In this document: piece by piece, positions 44,268-59,200 of the stretch | How the letters are laid out: each line of letters begins with the position of its first letter | How positions within the stretch are numbered: position 1 is the stretch's first letter | Source: Culturomica massiliensis | GTDB taxonomy: Bacteria; Bacteroidota; Bacteroidia; Bacteroidales; Marinifilaceae | Reading direction: 5' to 3' | Assembly: GCF_900091655.1 (NCBI RefSeq) | Contig: NZ_LT594621.1 | Location: 2,435,258 to 2,499,257 of the forward strand | Length of the DNA stretch: 64,000 bases | Translations under genes and position numbers: made by a program | The notes under the pieces: model-generated | Database searches by the model: none | What the model was told of the DNA's origin: nothing | Seen by the model: the letters and a program-made list of their open reading frames with translations, nothing else

Positions 44268-47200
44268 CTAATTTATTATCTCCGAAAATTTATCCCGGTT
44301 GTTATAAATTTTAGACATATCGTCCCGTTCCGCTCCTGCCGGGTCCGGATAAAGTTTTCCGTCCGAAGAGGAAATCTGCGGAATCGTAACGAATCCGTCG
44401 AAATTCACGTCTGCTTTATAGTATCCGAATTCATGAATCGCCTTCCAGATACTTTCATTCGCATTGTTTATGGTTATCAAAGCATTGTCGAATACATCCC
44501 CGACACACATTCCGAATACCGAGACTGAATTGATCTGGCCCAGCCAAACGACATGCAGCGTTGCATCCCCTTCCTTAACATAAATGTTCCCCAGCATACG
44601 CATATCCATCAGTACTGCTTCGTCACGGGTCATCGCCAGAGTAACCGGCAAGGCAGAACCGATAGCCAAATGGTTCCGGTGTTTAATGACCAGATGATAT
44701 TTCGTATCGAAATCGACATTGGGTATGGGCAAGGCTTCGCTTCCCGTTCGGTCGACCACCGTTCCGTCATCCAACAACAGGAATTGACCGCTGAATGCTT
44801 TTTCTCCGTTGACGCTGTCTTTCCTCAATTCAAGCGTAACCCAATCGACACCTTTCCGTTCGCCCAATGCCGGCCATTTATTTCCCCACTGGGCATTGGG
44901 AACCTTATTATTGGTCCACAACGTACTGGCCATTTTCTTTTCATCTTTGCGATAAGCCCCTTCCAGAAGCACTTTCGTCCTGATAAAGACGGTATCCAAT
45001 ACGGTAACCGTACGTACAACCGTCTTCCGGCCCGGACAATAGGCATCTGAAACCGTAAAACGGTAAGTTCCGGCTTCCGTCGACTGGAAGAGACGCGCAT
45101 CTGTCGTCAGTTTCAATTTCGAACTTGTACCGACAGACCCGTCCAGACGGGTGTATTCGACATAACTGTTCCACGGCTTGGTCCCCAACTCGTTCGGCAT
45201 ATATACCATAAAGCTCACAATCTTATTGGAAACAGGAACCACGAAATTTTGAATCGTTTCGTCCTCGTTATTTCCCGTCACGATCGGATGCCTGCCGGTT
45301 ACCCGGAATCCCGGTGATTTGCGGCAATTCAATTTCAGCGGCTCATCGGCCGGTTTGACAACACAACCGTGCTTGTCCGTAATACTGATCAATTGATACG
45401 TACGATATGAATCCGAAGAATTCATCGTCTCATCGTAACTGAGCGCGTAAGAAATCGCATTATCCATCGTATTGCTCAACGACGTAGGCCGGCCGATCAT
45501 CTTTCCGTTGACATCATAAGCAATGGCCCGGATCGTAAAATTAAAGGCACCGGCACCGTTGGCTTCAAGTAACAGATCAGCTTTACCGCCGTGACAAATA
45601 TCCGGAGTACTCAAACTCAACTTCGGTTCCGGCAGCTTATCCAACCGGAGATAAACCTGAGCCGAATCGGCACAGCCCGCAGATGTCTCAGCCCGGTACA
45701 CCACCTTATACCTTCCCGCAGCACCGGACAGGATATTATCATCGCTCAATTTACCGTTGAGGTAGAATTTACCGATGGAGGCATCCGGATAAGGCTGCAG
45801 CAAATCCACCAGATTCACCTGTTGACATTGTCCGAAAACGGTATCCGTCACATTTCCGATACGTGTGCCGTAAGGCTGCTGTATCACGAAAAGCACATCC
45901 TCGCCCCGGACAATACCGGCACATGCATCCGGGTCCGTAAATTGAGAGGCAGAGGCAATATAGAATTTCTGATCGGTAATTACATTCAGTTCGAAAATCG
46001 TATCGTTGGACCAGATCTCAACCGGTAAACTTCCCAATTCAGGAGCCGTATTTCCATCTCCCCTGCGCCGGATATCGATCCGCCACGGAGCTTCGCCTCC
46101 TTCCACTTTAACCCTCAACCGAACGGACTCGCCGCGGCAAACCGTATCCCGGCCGACATGGTCCAAAGAGACATAGAACAAATCATGCGGCTGTACGGTC
46201 ACCATCACCTCACTCTCTGCGGCATAACATTTCGTATCCGTCGTAAAGATGTCGAATATCCGGTACACCCCTTCCCGGTTCAATCTCAGGGTATCGCTAT
46301 CGGAACCGGCTACAGAATGCAACACCTTTTCCTCCCCTTCGCGGGCCACATAATAATCCCAGCGGGTACAGGCCGGGACAGTCGTGGATACCACAACCTT
46401 CGCCACATCATCGGGGCAAATATAAGCCAACGTCCTGTTCGTCCTCAGATCAACCTCCCGGTCTACCCGGACAATCACCGTATCCGTCAACACATAACCG
46501 CAACTGTTTTCAACCATACACCACAACCGGCAACTATCGAAATCATAAGACAATTTCTCCATCGTACACTGCGCTTCCGACTCGATCTCACCTTTCTCCA
46601 GATAACCGACACGCTCGGCAACAGCGGAATTCTTCTTTATCGCATACCAATTGTATTTCAAATCCCCGCCCCGGGCTTTCATTTTCACGCCCAGCGTACT
46701 GTTTTCACAATACGGATTGTCGGCCTTCGGCTGAGTGATGACTGTCGGAATCGTGTCGATATGTAAATTCACATCTCCGGAAGTAACCGTACTGCAGGTA
46801 TTGCTGACAACACAATAGAATACCCCCGTATTGGCCACTTTTTTCTCAATCTGCAACGTATCGCTGTTACCGGCCGGTATTGTCGTACTTCCACTCCGTT
46901 TAAACCACTGATAGGTATTATAGGAAGGCAGGTTTTGTACCGGATCCCGGATAATGACTTCCGTCTTTCCTTCTCCCGAACACACACTGACTACGGAATC
47001 TTTCACAAAATTCGCCAGTTTCACCGGTTTATCGATATACATATAATGTACCTTCGATCCCCGGCCGCATTTGTTCCAATAGTTCACCTCTATAAATCCG
47101 CCTTCATCCCGGGCCGTGGTATTGATGGAATAAGTCAGCGCATTGGTATAGCCCGGATCAACAACATTCCGTTTCGCCCACATTGTATAGATACGCGATC

Positions 47201-50200
47201 CGGCTTCCGGATCCGCAGCCGGTTCGAACTGCACGTTCAATTGCAACAAGGAGCCTTCACAATAATGCTTGCTGTCCACAGGCAGAACTGTCGGACGCAA
47301 TGTATCGTCAACATACAGTCGGACAAGATTGAATTCCTTCTCTTTACAAGCATTACGCGCCAATACTTTATACGTACCCGCCTCAGCATACGTAACCGAA
47401 TCGATCTGCAATTTCTGATCCTGCTTACCGCTGATCAGCCGGTCATTCCGGTACCAATACAGCGTATCCCGGCTCTCGATATTCAATTCGAATGCCGAAC
47501 CGGCACAAAGGGTATCGGTACGATAAGTAAAGCCCGTCACATCCGGTTCCCGGTTGAATTCCAGCCGTACCGTATCGAACAAAGCACCGCAACTGTTCCA
47601 TGTACAGCAGACATAGTCTCCGGCATCTGCCGCTTCGGTTACATTTTTCAATGTCAATACGGGCGTTTTGGCCAAAGTATCCGTTGATCCGGCCTTGTAC
47701 CAGAAATAGTTTTCACCGACGGCCAGACTGGCCAGTTTGACACTGTCGCTTGCCGTGCCGCAGACCATCTTATCGACCATCTTCTCCGGCATACGAACGA
47801 CTTCCCGCACCGATACCGTTATCGTATCGATGTCGATACTCTTACAATAATTGGAGACGGTACATTCATAAACGCCCATATCCGCCATTGTCACGCTGTC
47901 GATCACATAAGAAGAAGAATTGCCGACAATTTCCCCTTTCACAAGCACATCACCCTCATCCGTATGAACAATACGGTCGCGCGACCTCCACTCGTAATGC
48001 AGCAAGCAGCCGTAAGCCTGAATTCCCAGTACAGCCAATTCACCCGTACAAACGGAAACGTCATGCGGCTGTTTGATCAATTGGGGCGGATTTACGGCAA
48101 CGATATTCACCGTTCCGGACATTTCTACCTGGCACTTACCGTCGGTAGCCACTACTTTATATTCATTTCCGATATCACTGTTCTTATCACAGGTTTTACC
48201 CAGCAAGTTCGACCATTTCAGCTTACCGCCGCTGGTTCCCGTCAGGGTCTGTCCCGGTACCGGATTATTGTTACAATACAACTGATATGTCACCTGATCG
48301 GACTGGCTGCTTTCCAATATCACAGAACCTCCCGGTGCTGCCGGCATTCCGTCGGCACCCAAATAACAATATCCGTCGTTCTCTGCAATCAGCCGGTATC
48401 TCTCAAGTTTAGAAGCCACATACAAATGCACCTCTGCCCCCATCCGGGCTTCTGCCCTGATCGTCTCTCCGCTCGCCACATCCAGAATATCCTTGGAAGC
48501 GATGACATAATAGTAACCCGTATCACACTGTGAACCGAAATCGATCGTCTTCCCCGAACCATCGGCCGAAGCCACAAAGTCTACCTTTTCACCCGCACGG
48601 CGGAACAACTCGTAATGCGTGCCCTTTTCACTACCGGAAAGGCGGAGCTTACGACATTCTCCCGCCTCACACATGTAAGGCGTACCGATAACCTCCAGAT
48701 CGAACTCTTCGACCCCGACCTCTTTCACGACAATACTATCGACGGCCACACATTTGAATGCACCCGGTCCTGTCTGGAAAGTCCATACCATATATGTCCC
48801 GGCTTTATAACGGATACCCGTTGTGCTCAAATTGACAGCATCCCCGTATTCATTGGCAGCCGCATAGTAAATCGTCTTATTCGGATAGTCCTGTTTGGTA
48901 CCGATCTGATAATATACTCCCGGACTGGTCGGTCGGGGTATCGTAATCTCAACCCCGTTTCCTCCCTTTATATAAGTATACTCCTTAATCACATGCAATT
49001 CCGGTTTCGGATTCAAAACGACGTTCAATTCGCCGTCAAGCATAGCCGTACAAGCATCGGATACCCGGGCCATTACTTTGTAATTACCGGGCTCGCTTAC
49101 CTGAGCAACCACCAGCGATTCCCCTTCTCCGTAAGCCGAGTCCCGCTGAACCACATCGTTCTTTACCAAATGGTATTTCACACCGGCCTGCGGTTGCAAC
49201 ACGACCACCTCATGACTTTCCCCTTCACACAACTGCCCGTTCCAATCCGTAGCAATCGAACGTACGTCCGGAGCCAGACTCATACACCGGGCCGGATATT
49301 CGGCATCACACTTCCGCGTTTTACTGGTAGCATATAACGAATAACATCCGATTTCCGTCTGCGGCTTAAAGCTCAGATTACTCGTCGGAGCATCCCCGCG
49401 TATCGTATCTACAGGATGTCCGTTTACCATCAGGTAGTAATCCAGCAAAGGCACACGCGGCTGATGTAAACTTATCGTAATGGAACTCCCCGCTTCCACA
49501 CAGGTATCCGTACCGACGACATGCGGATTCTCCGTTGTACGGTCCTTAATCAACCGGAGTGAGTCGATAAAATATGTACACTGGGAAGTATCTACCGTCG
49601 CATACAACATCGCTACCCGCTGATTCGTATTCATCGTTACCGATCCCAGATACAGTTCGGATTTTCCGTCTCCGATCGCTTCAAAAGTTTCTCCGCCGAA
49701 ATTCAGGGTATAAGTAACCCCTCTTTCACTGGTGCCTAAATTGAAATCATAACTATCCTCGTCACAAACGACACCGTCCCTGTAACGTTTCAGACTTACC
49801 TGCTGCGGAGCAGCCGCATCGTATACCCAGGCCGTATCCATAGCAATGACGGAATCACATGCATTGGAAGCATACAGAATATACCGGCCGGAAGGCAACC
49901 GTTTACCGCCGATCTTATTCCAGGTGAGCTCGACATAAGGTGCTCCCTCCTTCTTCTCCGATACCGAAGTTTCGTTGGCGATATAATATTTCCAGTCGCG
50001 TTCCGTCTTGGTTGCCGTAATCGTCACTTCTCTTGCCGATGCTTCCCCGCTACAGTTATAACCATCTACTTTCAACTCGGCATTGGCCGGACGGTCGTAC
50101 AACACGACACTGCCGTCCATCCAGGCGGAACAGGTTCCGTCCCCTTTCACGGCATACACCGTATAGTTACCCGGAGTCTTATATTTTTTAAAGTTAACCC

Positions 50201-53200
50201 CTGTCTGCGAAGCCGTTACCGGACCTTCCACCTGATAGAAACCATCCATATAGAGGTAATACTTCACACTGTCTCCTTCATATCCGCCGGAAAGCGCCAC
50301 CTGTACCTCCGTAGCACAATCCCCGCCTCCGTTTGCATTGACAATCGGATAGACTTTCGGTTTGGTCAGACGGCGGATAGACATTTCCGCTACGACGTCG
50401 GCACACTGATTCTCGATATAAGTACCGGTCACGAAATAGTCACCTGCCGGCAACGCCTTGTAATATCCGGCACTGACACCGTACAGGGTATCCAGAGCCT
50501 GACTGTTGGCTTTATTGTACAATACATATTCGGCCGTCGTTTTCAACCCGGCAAGATACAATTCACATCCCGTCTCCTGTATATCGGCATCCTGGCAATA
50601 ATCACAATCGGACACCTCTGCTTTAGGCGGCACATCACTGACGGTAAACGTATCGTAATATTTTTTCGCACACAACCCTTTATACGCCATCTCTATCTTA
50701 TAATGGCCGGCCGGCTTCCGCCCGACGAACTGTATACGCCCGCCGTTTCCGTAAATGGTATCCAAATAGGTATCCGTATCCGTATTTTTTAACATGTAAT
50801 ATACATGCTCCTCGGAATTGCTTATCGTAATCTCATTCGACCCGGCAGCACACAAAGCCCCTTCCGGCACTTCGACATCCAACCGGACATTCGGGAACGG
50901 ATATTCCTGAACGGTAAAGGTATCCGTCGTCCAGCACCCTCCCCACAATCCGACACGCTCGCTCTTAAATACATAACGACCGGCCGGAACGGTCTTGTTA
51001 AACACCGTTGCCGAAGTCATACTATCGACAGGCACTCCGGTATCGGCATTTTTCAAGGTATAGAGTACGCCGTAAGTCTGTCCGGAAATATGCACCTGCA
51101 CTCCTTTCTCATTCTGACAATATTCCAACTGTCCGACAATCGAATCCTGCGGTACGCTGTTCCGTACGGTTGCGGTCAAAGGTTCTGACGTACAGGTAGT
51201 CAACGGATCGTATGCCACCAACGCATATTCTCCGTTGCTGACATTCCGGATCAACGTATCGCCGGCAAAAGCTTTCACCTGATAGGATTCAGTCATTCCG
51301 GCCAAAGTATATTGATAATCGGATTTTAACCCGGTCAACTGAATCGAGGAAATCCGATCCGGCTGGCAATCGATTACCTGCATCGTATTCTCTGCCAATA
51401 CCGGCAACGCAATACCCGGGAATTCGAAAGCCCCCCGTTCCACGGTACAATTTTCCCGTCTGGCAGACACATAATAATCCGATCCGGCAGGCACCTCGGC
51501 AAATACCATTTTACCGTCGATATCCGTCCCTTTATATCCGGACTTACCATCCAGCGTATACAGCGAATAAACGGCATTTCCTTCCCATTCCTCCAGATAC
51601 AACATCGCCGTATCTCCCTCGCACTTATTGGTAACAATACCCTGCAACTCCCCGATCAACGGAGCCGCAGCAGCCGTGATCTTGTCTTTCAATTCCCGCG
51701 TACATCCGTCCCTCTCTGCCGATACGGTATATACTCCGCTGCCGACTTGTGCAATATCCCATTTCACTTCCGCATCCCCGGGCAATACCGTCATCCCGGC
51801 ATCCACTCCGTTGTATTTCAGCATATAGCTGGAACCGCTCTCCGGTTGTTTCACCACGATCGACATCAGACTGTCGATACAAGCCTTCCCTTCATAATCC
51901 AGATTTACCAACGCCGGTAACGGCCGCTCCGTAATCTCGATCGTATCCAGCATAGGCAGATTGCAATAGTCCGTCCGTATCCGGTAAGTACCGCTCTTAT
52001 AGCGGCCTCCGAACAACATAGGACCGGAACCGATACCGGACAACTGAACACCCTGCACATCCTTGAAATTTTCTTTAACGATATCCCAGGCCTGCAGATA
52101 ATAAATCACGCCTTCCTGTGTTCCGGTTATTCCGAATTGTACTCCTTCGTCTCCTTCGCAATAACTCAGGACATTCCCTTCCGTATAGATCTTATAGAAA
52201 GTTGGTAATTCCCGGATATGATACCGATGGCTCATCACACTTTCGCAACCTTCGGCATTCCGGGCCCGGATGGAATAAATACCCAGGTCCTGATAATAGC
52301 CGAAAGTCAGCTTACCGCCCCCCTCCAATGTTTGCAACGGTTCCGTATCATCATCCTTGTACAAGGAATAGGTTACGCCCGTAGCTGAAGTGGCCAGACC
52401 CATCAAATGAGGCATTCCGATACATCCGAGTGTATCGCCGAGCAAAGCCATGTCCGAAGGCGCATAGGAAATCCCCACATTGAAATACCCCTTGGCAGCC
52501 GAACAGGTTCCGGCATTGGCATAAATATCAAACTCGTTACCGCTTGTTCCGGTCACCTGAATCACACCATTATAACAGATCGTGTCGTCTTTCAGGTGCA
52601 TAAAATCGCCGATCTTATTCCCCAAGGCATCACGCAACTCATATTTAACCAACGGATCAGCCCCCACTGCAATGATCTCCCCGCCGTCAACCCCGGCTTC
52701 ATTGTTACAGTATTTAAAAGCCGTCTTCGGCAATGTCAGGCTTCCGGGATCGGCAATAACCGTCAATCCCTGCACGGTATCGCTACATTGCACACTCGGG
52801 TCGTAAGCCACCAGGAAGTAATTTCCGACAGTAACCGGATCGGGTAAAATCAGGGGGAAATCTTCCGAGCCCCCGGCTTCTCCGACGATCTCGTTTACAT
52901 TATCTTGCTGGTAAATCGAATACCTCACTCCAAACTTCGGATTAACGATCTTCACACGAATGGCCGTCTCACTGATACAATGATCGTGCATACCTTCCAC
53001 CAACGGATCAATAACCGGGCGGGGCTTGGAATTGATATCCGCAAACCGGGCCATCGTATCGATACACCGATCCAAGGCAGCAACAACCTGATAATGTCCT
53101 GTGCCGTATGTTCCCCTGAATTCCAACCGATCTCCTGTTCCGGTCTTCTGTTCCACAAACACCGGATTTTGTCCGGCAATCTTGCTGCCTCTCAGCAAAC

Positions 53201-56200
53201 GATAGGTAACATCGGTTTCCGAATGGCCGAGATATAGCGTATCCTTCCGCTCTCCCTCACAATATTCCGTAAAATCACCGGTCCTGAGGGTATCGCGCTT
53301 CGGAGCCCGTCTGATCTGGAATACAGGAGTAGTAAATACACACTGTGTATTTCCTTCGACCTCCGTATAATTCTTCGTTGCCTTCAACTGGTAATAACCG
53401 GCATGTTCTGCATCTGCATAGGCATTAACCGGGAAAGAAGCAGCGTTGCCGTCACCCGTCACCTGCCCCCTGGAAGCATAAGCCACCGTTACCTGGGGAC
53501 GCCAGAACAATTCATATACGACACCGGCTTCCGTACCCGAAAGTCTGACAGCCGTATCCGCTCCCGGAACAACACAGGTTAACGAACCGTTTTCCAGGAA
53601 TACATCCGGTTTTTTACGTACCCGTATCCACACGGTATCGAGCACTTCCTGTATATGGTCTTTATAGACAGATTGCACCTTCAGAGCGACAAAGCCGTCC
53701 TGATTACCGTTCCGGATATATGTAATTTTACTCTTATGAGCCACAGGAATGCTGTCCGTATAAAAATCATCCGTCCACGAGTAAACGTAATCTCCGCCGC
53801 CGCCGGTTACAAAAGCACACAAACTGACATTGTCCCCCTCGCAAAGATACAAGGTATCGATCGGGGTAAAACAATCCGAAGCCCTTAATTCTGCCGCCAA
53901 CTCCTGTCCTTCCACATTTACCTGCACCATCCCTTCGGCCGAGCAATAGTCGTCCTGTACGGTAACGGCATACAATTCACCCTTTGTCAATATCTCCGTC
54001 ATCACATCATACGAGCCTTCAATCGGCGTATATTTACCGGCAGGAGCCCAGACAACTTCCGGTGTTCCCATGGCATTCTCTATATTTACCCACAAATGAG
54101 CCTTCGTATTAACAATGATCAAGGTATCCGGTATAACGCTGATTTTTAATTTATTGGCGTCTATTTTAACCTCATTCCCCATATTTTGTATACACATATC
54201 GTGCGTATCCCGGGCAACAACATAATACGTCTCGTCTTTTGTCAGGGTCACCGGCCAATTCAGATACTTACCGTCTCCGAACATCGTATCCAGCGCTACA
54301 CTTGAAGAAGCCGCATAAAGCCTGTATTCGGTTCCCGGCGTAGAGCCTTCCTGAACAACATAATGCCGCTCCCCGGTTTCTTCCTGACAGAACACCCGGT
54401 CGCCGCTCAACAGCCAGAGATCCAATTGTGGCAAGTCGACTACCTCTACCCGGCCCATATCTTTTTCACAACCGTAATTCGTAACGGCATGTACGGTATA
54501 GACACCGCCTTTCACCTTATCCCAAAGAATCAAGTTTCCGGACTCGGTTCTGCCGGTTGTTTCCCCGTCTTTATACAAAGTATATTGACAGGTTTTCTGA
54601 CTATTGGCCAATTGCAACACCACATCACTCTCCATACCGTAACAGGCCGTCGTATCGCCGCCTACGGCAAACAAATCGTAAGCCACCGGATAAGGACGCT
54701 CAGCTATCGTATCATTTTCTCCGATTTGCACCTCACAACCCGATACTTTATTTCTGGCAATCAACCGATAAGCATCCGGAGCAATATTCTCCCATACCAA
54801 CGGAGCTCCCGTTCCCGGCAGCGGAGCCCGGAAGGTCACCCAGCCTTCCAACATCGCCAGTTTCCGGTAAACCTGCAACTCGTATTCCACATCCTGTGTT
54901 TCCGTCTGCGCCAGTTTCAACGAACCGTACTTTTCTCCGGTACACATCGGGTCTGAAACAAAGAAATCGAATTGCTGCGGTGTCGGCTTCTGATAAATGT
55001 ATATCTCTCCCTGCATTGTAGCGGTACAGGTCGTCGTCCCTTTTCTGGCAGAAGCTTCCACATGGTAATACCCTGTTCCCCATCTGCCGAAAGTCAGATA
55101 AGGCGTGCTTACCGTATCCCCGTCGATTGTTCTCAGGGTCGTATATGACGTTTCATCCAGCTTATTCCTGCGCTTCAACGTATAAGTTACTCCCGTCTCA
55201 AACCCGCTGAGTCTGATTTCCCGGAAATCTTCGGCACAATAACCGCCGCCGCCCTGAATTTCATATGCAACGGGCGTAATCACTTCTACCGTTGTCTTGG
55301 TTGTAGCACCCTCCACACCGCTGCATTCATTCTGTATATAACAAGCATACTCTCCTGTTGCATCATGTGTCACATTAGACAGTTTCAGGGAAGAAGACCT
55401 CGCTCCGCTGATCGGCTCCCCGTTTTTCATCCATGTATAGGTAATCGGAGCTACCCCACTCGTACTGACCGAAAGAGTCAGGGTACTGCCGACACAAAGC
55501 TTCGCTGCCTGATCCGAAAGATCACGGGTAAAACGAGCCTTCTCTTTTATATTCAGATACACCTGATTACTGGAAGTCACACCCGGGCAATCGTTCTGTA
55601 ATTTCACATAATAGGTCCCCCGGTCGGCATATACCGCATTATTAATGGTCATATGCCAGGTATGTGTTCCGCTGAAATGCCCGTCGTCTGCCAATTGAGT
55701 ATTTTCACGCACCCAGAAACATTTCACTTCTCCGGCATCCGACGTATAATCGATCTTCATCTCTACGGTAGCTCCCTCACAATAATTACCGCCGTCATTC
55801 AACTCGACAGGCATCGTAATTTTCGGACGGGATTTCGTACGTACCGTATATTGCTTGATCTGTTTTTCCGGACAGGAATGTTTAGCCCAGCAAATATAAA
55901 CTCCGGCATCCGCCTCTTCCAGATTGGTAATCCGGTAACTGCTACTGCTTCCGGACAAGCGTACACCGTCTTTTTCCCAATAATATTGCAAGGTCGGAGT
56001 CGGATTCGTTACATTCCCCTGTGCCACCATCAGCAACGAATTACCCACACCGGCACATACGGTCGTATCCACTAACTCGAAATCAGCCACAATGGGTTGC
56101 TCTACCGTCAAGCGGAAAAGCTTGCTCCGGGCAGAATCACACTGATTGGATACCCTCCACTGGTAATACCCGTCATCGAATGCCTCTACCATATTAAAGG

Positions 56201-59200
56201 TATAGCTCGGAGAGGTCTGCTCACGCATCATACGCCGTTTATCGCTCACATAATTTCCTTTATTATCGACATTTACCTGCCAGAGCGAATATTTATAGGT
56301 ACCACCGCCTTCTACTTCCGTAACCACTTCGACACTTCCCCGGTCGCACACATAAATATCCGACGGCTGCTGTACAAAACGCGGAGCCTCCCAGATTTCC
56401 TGGAAAGTAGTATCGTAAGCCGAACCACAGAAATTTTCCGCCTGCACCATATAATAACCTTCATCCGACTCCTTGCACGGCTTCACCGTAAAGGAAGAAT
56501 TATCGTAATCTACCTCCGGCTTGCGTTGCGAGAAATTGATACCGTCTTTCGAATAATACCATTTCCAATGCAGATTCGTTCCTTGTGCAGTTCCGCCGTG
56601 CGGAATATCCGCATTCGTAATAAAGGTAAATTCCGTCTTCTCACAAACCGGAGTACCGACAATCGGATAAGCCGACAAATCCGGTGTTCCTCCTTTGACA
56701 AGACGGATTTCCCGGCTATACGTATACCCGTAATTGTTACGTATCTTGCAGCGATAACGGCCACCGTCATCAGTCAATATCGATTTAAAAATCAAACGGG
56801 CCGAATCCTGTCCGGAAACATGGGTATCTCCGACAACCGGCTGGAAAGTCTTCCATCCTCCCGTTTCAAAATATTTTTCCCAACTGTAAATCAGATTTTC
56901 CGATTCCAGCACAGACACCCACAATACTGCCGTATCGACATTACATCCCAGCAATACATCACACTGATCGAGAATCTGCGGCAGGTTGTTCGGCAACACA
57001 TACCCGTCGTCATTACCACCGGCATAAGCCGTATTCTCACGCACATAGATCATTCCGTTCAGCTCTACCGTACATTTACCGGTTGTACTGACCGTATAAG
57101 CCATCGATTTGGTCAAAGAAGAAGCTGCCAACTCCAACGGATTGATATTGCGGTAATAATTACTGCCCACCAGCCAGGTCACCGGCTCCGTCGCCGAACC
57201 GTTCACTTTCGCCGTCATCGTCAACCCCTCTCCTTTTTTCAGGTGGTGGATTGTCTCCACTTCCAGGCGTGTCTTTACAACAGACACGGATACCGAATCG
57301 GTAACATAACAATCCCCGTCGGATACCACCAACCGATACACACCGTCTTCCTCAATCCGGGCCTCGGTTACCGGACTTACATAATTTTTCAGTCCTTTCC
57401 CACCCCACAAATAACTATAGGTAATATCCGGTTTCAATTGGGAATTGTCCGCTTCCAGGCGTATATCTTCTCCGTAGCAAACAGAGGTCTCGTCCACCTT
57501 AATCGAAGATTTGGGCAATTCCTTCACCTTCATATAAGCCCGCTCGGTCGTCAGTGTCTTATCGTTATTGACATCCGTAATGATACAATAATAATAACCC
57601 TCGTCTTTCTTCGTTACCGATTCGAACTTACACAACGGAGAAGAAGGGAATTCCCGGCTCTCTTCACCGACCTTTACCCATTTATAGCGGTAAAAATCAT
57701 CTCCGACCATCGGTACGTACAACGTTGCCACATTGCCCTCACACACTTCATCCGTCAATACAATCGGTTTACAATAGGCACCGGAACCTCCCGTCACAAA
57801 ACCGTCGTCCTCTCCTCCGGAGAAGGTTCCCGTCGTCTTCACAAAAAAGCGGCAGGTATCGTATCCGATACAACGGCTGTCGTAACGCTCCACAATTGCA
57901 AAGCCATCGTCAATCACTCTGTACTTCAACGTATCACCCGGCTGCATTTCTACCATATAATCAGGGGCATTATTATAATAAAAACGCCACATAATCTCAT
58001 CCCCGTCCGGATTATCCACGCCGATCGCCACATTCTCCGGTTTCGGTAAGAAAACCACCGGCTGCACGTAAATATCCGGCTCGTATATCTGCATATCTAC
58101 CGTATCGTAGGTATAACATTCTCCGAGCGAAGCTTTGACAATGTAACGCCCTGAATTTCCCATCTTTGCCGTAATCTCATAATCACGGGCTGTAAATGTA
58201 ATGCCTTCCCCAAACCATTCGTAAGCATAAACATCCGAACCGTTTACCTTCTTATTTTCCGTAGCCAGCGCACTGATCGTCTCCTCACTGCCCCGGCAGA
58301 AAATATCTTTCAACCGGTTGGCATTGGGTACGGAGATTTCAGCCAACGGACCGTTGATCATGGTGACGGTAGCCGTATCCGTACTGACCGTCTTTTTTAA
58401 ATTATCCTTGATCGAAGGATCGGCTACAATACAATAATACTCGCCGGCATCGTCCATACTATTTGCCCGCAACACCAAAGTAGACTCTTCACTCAATACG
58501 GTCCGGCTTTCATCGCCGACCTTATACCATTTGTAATTCAACACCCGTCCCAACTCAGCCGTATACAGCGGAATAACGATATCCCAACCCCGGCACACAT
58601 CCAGTTTATTTTTCAGCAACCCTACTTTCAATTCCAAATCCGAAGCGACAAAACCATCGTCCTCACCCCCGCCGAAAGTCTGCGGATACTTGACAAACAC
58701 TTCGGTCGTATCGAATCCATAGCAACTTCCCTGTTGGAAGCATACGATAATACGGGTGTCTTCCGTTACGTTGATAACGGCAGGATTGTCCGATGTCAGG
58801 GAAGTACTCGGATACACCCGCTTATGCCAGGTAAAACTCCCCGTCCCGTTGGCTTCTGCCTGAATCGTTATATTTCCCGATGCCGCCAACTGATAAGTCG
58901 CGGGAATCCGCACTTTCGGAGAGGATATATTGAATTTAACATGCACGGTGTCCTGACAGCCGTCTTCTCCATCCTTCACCGTCAGTAAATAAACACCGTC
59001 CCTCAACGGCCGGGCTTTGATCACCTCCTCGCTCATCAATTCGAAATTATCCCCCGACCAGGTGTAGGTCACCCCGGAAAACTCCCCTTCATTTTCCAAA
59101 CCTCCGAACAATACCGTCTCGCTTCCCAAACACGTATTCCAATCGGTCGAACCGTCTTTCTGCTCAATCTTAGCCACCGGACCGTTCTTAATAAGCACCT

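Noticed and set aside
56097..58049. 650-residue plus-strand open frame opposite the 6292-residue gene
   Set aside because: Rich in Arg, His, Ile and Ser with no domain pattern or signal. It is the antisense shadow of a long, well-supported coding frame.
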